DNA of 12,663 bases, from NCBI GenBank assembly GCA_002398565.1, contig DGZP01000035.1, positions 25,513-38,175 of the forward strand. Direction: 5' to 3'. The DNA comes from Proteiniphilum sp. UBA4977. GTDB taxonomy: Bacteria; Bacteroidota; Bacteroidia; Bacteroidales; Dysgonomonadaceae. Below, piece by piece: positions 7,385-12,663 of this stretch (positions are counted from its first letter, which is position 1; every line of letters starts with the position of its first letter). The position numbers and the translations under genes are program-made. The notes under the pieces are model-generated. The model was not told the DNA's origin. It did not search any database and saw only the letters and a list, made by a program, of their open reading frames with translations.

Positions 7385-8725
7385 GTCATACCAAAAAGAG
7401 CAACACTATGAAAAGGATAATTCTATTAACACAACTTGTTTTTGCTGTATTCTTCCACTGCAAAAGCCAAGTAAATGAAGTGAGATTTGAAAAAGACGGA
7501 CATTTCTATATATATGCCACTGTAAACGACACAATTGAAGGTCGGTTTTTGTTTGATACAGGCGCAAGTGGTTTATATCTTGACAGTACGTTTATAAAAC
7601 GACATAGTTTTATCATAAAAACAAAGTTGGATACTGCAAGAATGCGTGGAGCGGGTGCTACAGGTTACAAAAAGGTGCTACTTATAAAAGACACAACTAA
7701 AATACAAGTCGGAAATTATTTTCATAATTTTTCAGTTGCACCCATTCTGAAATTGACAGATATTAACGGAGAAAATATAGCAGGAATTATTGGTAACGAA
7801 TTTATTAAAAATCAAATCCTATCTATTGATAATGAGCGTTCAGTATTAAGAATTGACACTTTTATAGATTCTAAAAAATATGATGAAATAATTCCATTTC
7901 AATACATTAATGGACGAATTTACCTTCCTGTTGAATTAAATATTCAGGCAAACCAAACGCATAAAGCTAATTTATTAGTGGATTTGGGTTGTGCCGACGC
8001 CGTTATATTAAACTCACCTTATTTTAACTCGTTAAAATCAAAAGGCGTTAAACCTCAAAAAATTGTTGATTACACCATATTATTTGGAGGTGCATTGGGA
8101 GGAAATTCTGATGGAGGAGATTTTAGGATTAAATCACTTATACTCGGGAATGGTAAAATTGACAATCCAATTATTAGTTTCTCAAAAGACACATTAGGTG
8201 CCTTCTCAAAAACAAATTATGACGGATTAATCGGAAATGAAATTTTAGACAGATATAATTACTCGATTGACTATCGCAATCAAAAAATGTATTTGACCAA
8301 AAACTCAAAATCAGAAAAATTTTTCAAATCGAGTTTGACGGGTTTTTATGCTATGAAAACAAATAATAGTGTAATAGTTATGTCAATATACTACCAATCA
8401 GGCGCTTATAAAAACGGGCTTAGATTAGGAGATACTATCGTTTCAATAAACAATAAAAATGTAAAAGATTTGTCTGAACAAGATTTTAATAATGAAATGA
8501 AAGAAGAAGGTAAACAAATAAAACTGACTATTATAAGAGATAACAAACCAAAAGAAATTTCGTTTTATTTGAAATATCTGTTATAAAAAAGTACGAACAC
8601 CTAACATGGGTTTTGCGTCAGGCGGGGTGGACGTGCCAACATGGAGTTTTGTTACCCGTACCAGCGTTCGTCTCGGTTTGACAGAACTACGCCCGCCAAC
8701 CCGCCCGAACGCAAAGCCCCGCGCG
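7379..8725 (+). mobile_element. Integron-type gene cassette 1 (aspartyl protease/PDZ)
   Basis: The cassette starts TTAGGTGT (7379-7386) and its attC begins ACACCTAAC (8597-8605), the exact reverse complement over 8 bases. This is what circularisation through an attC site requires. The gene starts 29 bp after the left boundary and its stop is about 12 bp from attC1, the compact layout of integron cassettes. No promoter is seen inside it. Confidence 0.75.
7408..8586 (+). CDS. Secreted retropepsin-like aspartyl protease with C-terminal PDZ domain
   Basis: A 392-aa protein with an N-terminal signal peptide (Lys-Arg, then a hydrophobic stretch to about residue 16). The Cys at 18 is not in a canonical lipobox, so lipoprotein status is uncertain. 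Two related aspartyl-protease halves follow. The first has the active-site motif LFDTGAS (48-54) and IAGIIGNEF (124-132). The second has a degenerate VDLGCAD (191-197) in place of DTG, and DGLIGNEIL (272-280). A PDZ domain occupies about 310-385, with GAYKNGLRLGDTIVSIN at 332-348. Such proteins are exported to the periplasm or surface in Bacteroidetes; the substrate is unknown. The coding sequence is strongly AT-rich compared with the his genes, which supports acquisition as cassette 1. Confidence 0.85.
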   Translation: MKRIILLTQLVFAVFFHCKSQVNEVRFEKDGHFYIYATVNDTIEGRFLFDTGASGLYLDSTFIKRHSFIIKTKLDTARMRGAGATGYKKVLLIKDTTKIQVGNYFHNFSVAPILKLTDINGENIAGIIGNEFIKNQILSIDNERSVLRIDTFIDSKKYDEIIPFQYINGRIYLPVELNIQANQTHKANLLVDLGCADAVILNSPYFNSLKSKGVKPQKIVDYTILFGGALGGNSDGGDFRIKSLILGNGKIDNPIISFSKDTLGAFSKTNYDGLIGNEILDRYNYSIDYRNQKMYLTKNSKSEKFFKSSLTGFYAMKTNNSVIVMSIYYQSGAYKNGLRLGDTIVSINNKNVKDLSEQDFNNEMKEEGKQIKLTIIRDNKPKEISFYLKYLL

Positions 8726-8731
8726 TTAGCA
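8599..8731. repeat. attC1, 133-bp imperfect palindrome
   Basis: The left core ACCTAAC (8599-8605) fits RYYYAAC. The right core GTTAGCA (8725-8731) keeps GTTAG but departs from GTTRRRY at its end. Inside the cores, the left arm TTTTGCGTCAGGCGGGGTGG mirrors the right arm (read as its reverse complement) CTTTGCGTTCGGGCGGGTTGG, with few mismatches. The central part, including AGTTTTGTTACCCG (8645-8658), is not strongly paired but is shared with attC2. The length is within the known attC range. Open frames across it are ignored. Confidence 0.75.
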
Positions 8732-8786
8732 GTCATTGTAAAGGAACAACCGACAGCATGCAGAACAAACAAAAAATCAAATTTTT

Positions 8787-9299
8787 ATGGCACGTCCTAC
8801 AACAAAACAACAGCTTCTTGAGCAAAGCGAAGAAAATTTCAAGAAACTATTTGCTCTAATAAACTCACTAAACACAGATGAACAAGAAAAAACATTCTCG
8901 TTTGAGGATAGAGATAGAAACATTAGAGACGTATTAGTGCATTTGTACGAATGGCACCAACTGCTGCTAAATTGGATAAGTTTGAACATGGCAGGAAAGA
9001 AAACAAGTTTTCTGCCCGAACCATACAATTGGAAAACCTATCCGCAAATGAACGTTGAATTTTGGGAAAAACACCAAACTACGTCCTATCAACAAGCAAT
9101 ATTAATGCTACAAAAAAGCCACGCCGAAGTAATGTCGTTGATAGATACATTTACAAACGAACAACTTTTTACTAATAAATTGTTTTCGTGGACAGGCACA
9201 ACAAGTTTAGGCAGTTACTGCGTTTCGGCAACTGCAAGCCACTACGATTGGGCAATAAAGAAAATCAAAAAACATAAGAAAAGTCTGACAGCTAAATAA
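8787..9299 (+). CDS. ClbS/DfsB family four-helix bundle protein
   Basis: A 170-aa cytosolic protein of the ClbS/DfsB (DUF1706, DinB-like) family. ClbS, of the same length, protects colibactin producers by hydrolysing the cyclopropane warhead of the genotoxin; most relatives have unknown substrates. The start MARPTTKQQLLEQSEENF is family-typical and fixes the ATG. NIRDVLVHLYEWH (45-57), YNWKTYPQMN (80-89) and SHYDWAIKKIKKH (151-163) are the conserved helical segments. It is the first gene of cassette 2, with an AT-rich leader of 61 bp after the recombination point. No colibactin genes are in the window, so defence against a genotoxin made by others, or another detoxifying role, is inference. 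Confidence 0.88.
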   Translation: MARPTTKQQLLEQSEENFKKLFALINSLNTDEQEKTFSFEDRDRNIRDVLVHLYEWHQLLLNWISLNMAGKKTSFLPEPYNWKTYPQMNVEFWEKHQTTSYQQAILMLQKSHAEVMSLIDTFTNEQLFTNKLFSWTGTTSLGSYCVSATASHYDWAIKKIKKHKKSLTAK

Positions 9300-9306
9300 T
9301 TGCGAT

Positions 9307-9342
9307 AAAACAGCTGTTTTCGAGCGATTTCATTTAATTTTG
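9307..9342 (+). promoter_or_regulatory. Candidate promoter with palindromic operator for the KilA-N gene
   Basis: TAATTTTG (9335-9342) fits the Bacteroidetes -7 consensus TAnnTTTG and lies 25 bp before the KilA-N start. Where the -33 element should be there is a perfect 14-bp palindrome, AAAACAGCTGTTTT (9307-9320). Its internal CTG, 18 nt from the -7 box, is the closest thing to a TTG. A repressor bound there would block the promoter. The palindrome could alternatively be a weak hairpin ending the ClbS-like transcript. Confidence 0.45.
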
Positions 9343-9367
9343 TGGATTATCATATTGAAATAAGGCT

Positions 9368-10183
9368 ATGGCTAAAAACAAAATCATAAAAGTTGAGGGC
9401 AAAGAAATTACGGTTATTCTCGTCAAAGAGCAGGAATACATTTCTTTAACTGATATGCTAAAAGCCAAAGACGGCGATTTTTTTATTTCTGATTGGCTCC
9501 GAAATAGGAATACGATTGAATATCTTGGTATTTGGGAAACGGTTTACAATCCTAATTTTAATTATGGCGAATTCGCCATAATTAAAAGTCAAGCAGGGCT
9601 AAATAGCTATAAAATAAGCGTAAAAGAATGGGTCGAAAAGACAAATGCAATTGGATTGAAAGCTACCGCAGGGCGATATGGTGGAACTTACGCTCATCCC
9701 GACATTGCTTTTGAATTTGGGATGTGGATTAGTCCGCAATTTAAAATATATCTTGTAAAAGAATTTCAACGCCTCAAAAGTGAAGAAAACGACCGTTTAC
9801 AATTAGAATGGAATTTGCAACGAACTCTTACCAAAGTGAACTATCAAATTCATACCGATGCAATAAAAGAAAACCTTATTCCGCAGGAAATTACCAAACA
9901 ACAAGCGAGTTTTGTGTATGCCAACGAAGCCGATTTGTTGAATGTCGCCCTTTTCGGAATTACGGCAAAAGAATGGCGAGAGAATAATCCTGACAAAACA
10001 GGAAATATACGAGATTACGCAACATTGGAACAGCTTGTGGTGTTAAGCAATATGGAGAGCGTGAACGCTTTACTAATCCGACAAGGAGTGCCTCAAAGCG
10101 AAAGACTTCTACAACTTAACAAAGTAGCTATAACACAAATGAAATCGTTACTTGCAAGCAACACAATGAAGAAACTGAAATAA
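9368..10183 (+). CDS. KilA-N domain-containing protein
   Basis: A 271-aa protein. The N-terminal KilA-N domain (about 1-135), a DNA-binding fold known from phage and large DNA virus proteins, is recognised by EYISLTDMLKAKDG (23-36), FISDWLRNRNTIEYLG (39-54), KATAGRYGGTYAHPDIA (98-114) and FEFGMWIS (115-122). A charged helical linker (about 128-180) and a C-terminal part I do not recognise follow. Proteins of this type are common in Bacteroidetes accessory DNA; their targets are mostly unknown. It is the second gene of cassette 2 and may have its own promoter with a palindromic site. Autoregulation through that site is a guess. Confidence 0.85.
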   Translation: MAKNKIIKVEGKEITVILVKEQEYISLTDMLKAKDGDFFISDWLRNRNTIEYLGIWETVYNPNFNYGEFAIIKSQAGLNSYKISVKEWVEKTNAIGLKATAGRYGGTYAHPDIAFEFGMWISPQFKIYLVKEFQRLKSEENDRLQLEWNLQRTLTKVNYQIHTDAIKENLIPQEITKQQASFVYANEADLLNVALFGITAKEWRENNPDKTGNIRDYATLEQLVVLSNMESVNALLIRQGVPQSERLLQLNKVAITQMKSLLASNTMKKLK

Positions 10184-10195
10184 AAAACAACGAAC

Positions 10196-10328
10196 TGCTA
10201 ACATAGGCTTTAAGAAATGGCGGGGTAAAGTGTTGTATTCAAGTTTTGTAACCCGCACAAACAATAGTGAAATGCTGAGAATTACACGCCCGCAATCCGC
10301 CACTTCTTAAAGCCTCAAATCGTTTCCA
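10196..10328. repeat. attC2, 133-bp imperfect palindrome homologous to attC1
   Basis: The left core is TGCTAAC (10196-10202) and the right core GTTTCCA (10322-10328). The left arm AGGCTTTAAGAAATGGCGG mirrors the right arm (reverse complement AGGCTTTAAGAAGTGGCGG) at 18 of 19 positions. The length equals that of attC1. AGTTTTGTAACCCG in the centre lies at the same offset as its counterpart in attC1, and ACGCCCGC near the right is also shared. The right core does not fit GTTRRRY beyond GTT, so the assignment rests on palindrome, homology and cassette-end complementarity. Confidence 0.75.
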
Positions 10329-11767
10329 GCAATTTAAAGATCCTGCAAAATGACAGAACCAAGAGAATTATGTGATTGTTGTAAAAACAAACTTCCCTTT
10401 GATTTGCCGACTGAAATTATAGAAGCAATCAAGGAGAAACGATTAGTAGTGTTTGCAGGTGCAGGAATAAGTACAGAAGCCAAAGATATATTCATTGATA
10501 GTTTGTATGATGAGTTCAGGTATGATTTAAAATTGGATGATAACGAATTCCCTGAGTTTCCAGATTTAATTAGCGCATATTGCCAACTACCAGAAGGAAG
10601 AAAGAAGTTTTTACAGAAAGTGAAATTCCGGTTCGATTATGTGCAACAATTCAGAGAACTATATAGAAGAGCTAGTCATTTCCATGAGCATCTTGCTCCA
10701 ATTCATCAGATTGATACAATAATCACGACAAATTGGGACGACTATTTTGAAAAAGTATGCGGTGCAATTCCAATTGTTACACCAGAAGATTTTGCCTTTT
10801 TTGATTTTCCAGGAAGAAAAGTTTTTAAGATACACGGTTCCATAAATAATATTGGATCTATAATTGCATCAAAAGAAGACTACGACAAATGCTACAAGAG
10901 TTTATCTAAGGGTATTATTGGGAGCTATTTAAAAATGTTGCTTGCAACAAAGGTTGTTTTATTTATAGGTTATTCATTCCGAGACTTTGATTTTGTTCGG
11001 ATTTATAACTTCATTAAAAAGGAAATGAAAGAATTGCTACCTCATTCGTATTTTGTTACACTAGACAACAATGTGAAGGAGAGACTAAATAGTGATAAGA
11101 TTAGCATCATAAAAACAGATGGATGCTTTTTTATGGAAACCCTTAAAAACAAACTCATTGAGGATAAACTACTTATAGATAATGAAAGATTAGGTATCGT
11201 TTATACATTTTCAGATATAATTAAAACTATTCATCACACGTATATTCCAGAAACTGTCAATTATGTCAAGAGTCCTCAACTAATCTATAATACTTTTTAC
11301 CAAGATGGTTTTATCCATGCACTGGATTTTCTAATCTTCCGTGCTGATAGCGGAGTAATATTTGATGAGCATTTTATGTCCCATACATTCCATAATTATG
11401 AAAGATTAAAGAAAGAGAAAATAAAGAATAAGGTGTACCATGATATAGCATATATTGATGGGTATCTAAATGGCTTGTTTGTAATTATGGTCGATGAAGT
11501 TGGTTTGGAAAAACCACCTTTTTTCTATTTTTACGGTTACGGTGAAGTGTTTGAAAAAGAAGATTTTGAGAAATTGATTCCAGAATCAAAAGATTTTCAC
11601 AAGACAGCTACAAAATGGGCAACTAGATACGTTAAAGAAATAATGAAAAACAACAATGAGATTGCTATACACCATACTCCATTCTTATAAAAAACTGCTG
11701 GCAATAAATAGGACTCTGAGCGGTCGGCACGACCCAGCGATGAGTCGGTGTTGAACTACACCCACCG
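10323..11767 (+). mobile_element. Integron-type gene cassette 3 (SIR2 protein)
   Basis: The cassette starts TTTCCAGCA (10323-10331). The sequence just after the gene reads TGCTGGCAA (11696-11704), the reverse complement with one mismatch. The gene begins 27 bp after the left boundary, and the right site begins about 5 bp after its stop. The right boundary depends on accepting the divergent attC3. Confidence 0.6.
10350..11690 (+). CDS. SIR2 family protein, candidate NAD-dependent defence effector
   Basis: A 446-aa protein with an N-terminal SIR2-like Rossmann domain (about 20-240). It shows VVFAGAGIS (33-41) for NAD binding, TTNWDDYFEK (126-135), KIHGS (160-164) with His162 at the usual catalytic position, and FIGYSFRDFDF (205-215). 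A short leader holds Cys8, Cys10 and Cys11. The C-terminal half (about 250-446) matches nothing I recognise. Bacterial SIR2 proteins with such motifs often deplete NAD in anti-phage systems (Thoeris ThsA, DSR, SIR2-associated Argonautes). A defence role here is inferred from the domain and its cassette location; no partner gene (HerA, Argonaute, TIR) is adjacent. The coding sequence is AT-rich. Confidence 0.85.
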   Translation: MTEPRELCDCCKNKLPFDLPTEIIEAIKEKRLVVFAGAGISTEAKDIFIDSLYDEFRYDLKLDDNEFPEFPDLISAYCQLPEGRKKFLQKVKFRFDYVQQFRELYRRASHFHEHLAPIHQIDTIITTNWDDYFEKVCGAIPIVTPEDFAFFDFPGRKVFKIHGSINNIGSIIASKEDYDKCYKSLSKGIIGSYLKMLLATKVVLFIGYSFRDFDFVRIYNFIKKEMKELLPHSYFVTLDNNVKERLNSDKISIIKTDGCFFMETLKNKLIEDKLLIDNERLGIVYTFSDIIKTIHHTYIPETVNYVKSPQLIYNTFYQDGFIHALDFLIFRADSGVIFDEHFMSHTFHNYERLKKEKIKNKVYHDIAYIDGYLNGLFVIMVDEVGLEKPPFFYFYGYGEVFEKEDFEKLIPESKDFHKTATKWATRYVKEIMKNNNEIAIHHTPFL

Positions 11768-11775
11768 TTATTCTG
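11694..11775. repeat. Putative attC3, divergent, with a branched structure
   Basis: The left end ACTGCTGG (11694-11701) complements the start of cassette 3. GACTC (11712-11716) pairs with GAGTC (11742-11746), and inside it GGTCG/CGACC (11722-11726 with 11730-11734) forms an apical hairpin with loop GCA. Next to the right arm an extra hairpin GGTGT/ACACC (11747-11751 with 11758-11762) precedes the possible core GTTATTC (11767-11773). It shares little sequence with attC1 or attC2 and departs from the core consensus, so it may be a decayed or different-class site. Confidence 0.45.
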
Positions 11776-11973
11776 TGCTATGTACTTAATGAAGGTTTTT
11801 GTTTTTCTGAAGGAAAAATAGACAAGCGATCTTTTACATTTTGCAGGTTTTTGTGCTTTCCGGTATAGGTTTTTCGGATGAATCAGGCTTAATAGAAGGT
11901 TCCGTGATCGCTTATTCTTAACAAGATGACATACCCTGCCCTGTGCTCCTTTAGGCGCATTCGGGTCTGATAG
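11776..11973. other. Non-coding end of the IS91-family element next to the cassette array
   Basis: No gene is seen. The stretch lies 3' of the IS91 transposase and should contain the oriIS end of the element, but I cannot place the exact junction. An 8-bp inverted repeat AAGCGATC / GATCGCTT (11824-11831 with 11906-11913) and three copies of AGGTTTTT (11793, 11845, 11867) are present. A GTTC at 11899-11902 (GAAC on the - strand, one of the target tetranucleotides known for IS91) is a possible but unproven boundary. Confidence 0.4.
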
Positions 11974-12663
11974 TTAAAGTTGGGGATCAGTCTGTATGAA
12001 AGTGGCTCCTGGAGGAGAACGTATGGGTGGCAGTTTTCTGATTCTAATCATTTGACCCGTTTTACAGACCGGACAATGACAAGGATTGAAGCCGGTAAGT
12101 CTTACGAAACGTTCAATGTTCGATTCAATCGTTTTCCGGGATTTTGACTTGCTGTCGCTATCCGATTCATCTTCTACCCTGAACTTGAGTCCCAGATTCC
12201 GTTTCACCGTGTGGTTGTAGATACCGTAACGTCGGATCTTTACAAATCTGCGTGGGAGTATGTGCAGGGCAAATCTGCGCAGGAATTCAGCACCACCGAG
12301 AGTGATGTACTTTTTAGCCGCTCCCTGTCGGTAATCTTTGGCAATGAAGGTCACTTTTTCATCAGTGACATTCACGATACGCTGGTTAGTGATGGCGACC
12401 CGATGAGTATATTGCCCCAGGTATCTCACCACATGTTCGGCACTTGCCATCGAGGGCTGACAATGAACCACCCAGGGAGTGCCATATGCACGCTGAATCT
12501 GATCATTGAAGAGTATCAACTGGTTTTGTTCGCGCAAGGCACGTTTGAGGCTGTCCAGGAACTTGGATTTAAACGCACTGCTCATCTGACGAACAGGATA
12601 AAGGAACTTCCCCCCATGACCGATATTTTTCCATCGGCCATCCAGGGAGTATCCGGCAGCCGG
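11974..12663 (-). CDS. IS91-family (Y2) transposase, 5' part beyond the window
   Basis: A rolling-circle (HUH/Y2) transposase. The frame is open from the right edge: codons at 12663-12586 read PAAGYSLDGRWKNIGHGGKF before an internal ATG at 12585, so the true start lies outside and at least 229 residues are visible. Counting from the internal Met, the catalytic tyrosine motif YLGQY has Tyr55 and Tyr59, within HVVRYLGQYTHRVAI. It is followed by the family-typical EFLRRFALHILPRRFVKIRRYG segment. Near the C-terminus CHCPVCKTGQM resembles the zinc-binding tail of Bacteroidetes IS91 proteins. The C-terminus is intact, with stop TAA at 11976-11974. Whether the element is active cannot be judged without the N-terminal HUH motif. 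Confidence 0.88.
   Translation of the reverse strand, partial: PAAGYSLDGRWKNIGHGGKFLYPVRQMSSAFKSKFLDSLKRALREQNQLILFNDQIQRAYGTPWVVHCQPSMASAEHVVRYLGQYTHRVAITNQRIVNVTDEKVTFIAKDYRQGAAKKYITLGGAEFLRRFALHILPRRFVKIRRYGIYNHTVKRNLGLKFRVEDESDSDSKSKSRKTIESNIERFVRLTGFNPCHCPVCKTGQMIRIRKLPPIRSPPGATFIQTDPQL

Larger units (their letters stand above)
8726..10322 (+). mobile_element. Integron-type gene cassette 2 (ClbS-like + KilA-N)
   Basis: The cassette starts TTAGCAGT (8726-8733) and its attC begins ACTGCTAAC (10194-10202); ACTGCTAA is the exact reverse complement of those eight bases. It carries two genes on the same strand, which is unusual because most cassettes hold one. No attC lies between the genes (9300-9367); instead there is a candidate promoter and palindrome. 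Confidence 0.75.

Noticed and set aside
7188..7389. 66-codon antisense frame (7189-7389) next to the hairpin and attC0
   Set aside because: It overlaps the structured site and has no recognisable features.
8581..8859. Open frames across attC1
   Set aside because: They read through a palindromic recombination site and into the ClbS-like gene in other frames; no protein features.
9300..9367. An attC site between the ClbS-like and KilA-N genes
   Set aside because: There are no core sites and no long palindrome, only a 14-bp palindrome and a promoter-like box.

Overview
The window looks like a chromosomal segment of a Bacteroidetes bacterium, most likely order Bacteroidales and perhaps near Proteiniphilum/Petrimonas. 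This is inferred from the flavour of the core proteins, a fused HisIE, start codons without Shine-Dalgarno sequences, promoters of the TTG / TAnnTTTG type, and an IS91-family transposase of the type common in this phylum. No rRNA is present to settle the taxonomy.

Positions 1-6756 are GC-rich core genome. The 3' part of a histidine operon runs on the + strand: hisH, hisA, hisF, hisIE. HisH and HisF form imidazole-glycerol-phosphate synthase, HisA supplies its substrate, and HisIE carries out the second and third steps of the pathway. The spacers hold unusual repeats: an 8-bp tandem array runs up to the hisH start, a 110-bp imperfect palindrome lies between hisA and hisF, and a 7-bp tandem array ends just before the hisF start. 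Convergent to the operon, on the - strand, are nnr (NAD(P)H-hydrate repair), rplU-rpmA (ribosomal proteins L21 and L27) behind a good Bacteroidetes-type promoter, and a THUMP-like-domain SAM methyltransferase.

From about 6760 the base composition becomes AT-rich and the gene content turns accessory. Positions 7304-11775 are best read as an array of integron-type gene cassettes with no integrase in the window (a CALIN-like array). Two 133-bp imperfect palindromes (attC1, attC2) are clearly related to each other, and two weaker sites flank them (attC0, attC3). The first bases of each cassette are the reverse complement of the left end of that cassette's own attC, which is the signature of cassette integration. 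Cassette 1 carries a secreted aspartyl protease with a PDZ domain. Cassette 2 carries a ClbS/DfsB-like genotoxin-protection protein and a KilA-N protein. Cassette 3 carries a SIR2-family protein with an unrecognised C-terminal half. The array ends next to an IS91-family transposase that runs off the right edge.

The cassette array is the most interesting part: a Bacteroidetes cassette system with long, homologous attC-like sites and a cargo weighted towards defence and toxin resistance.
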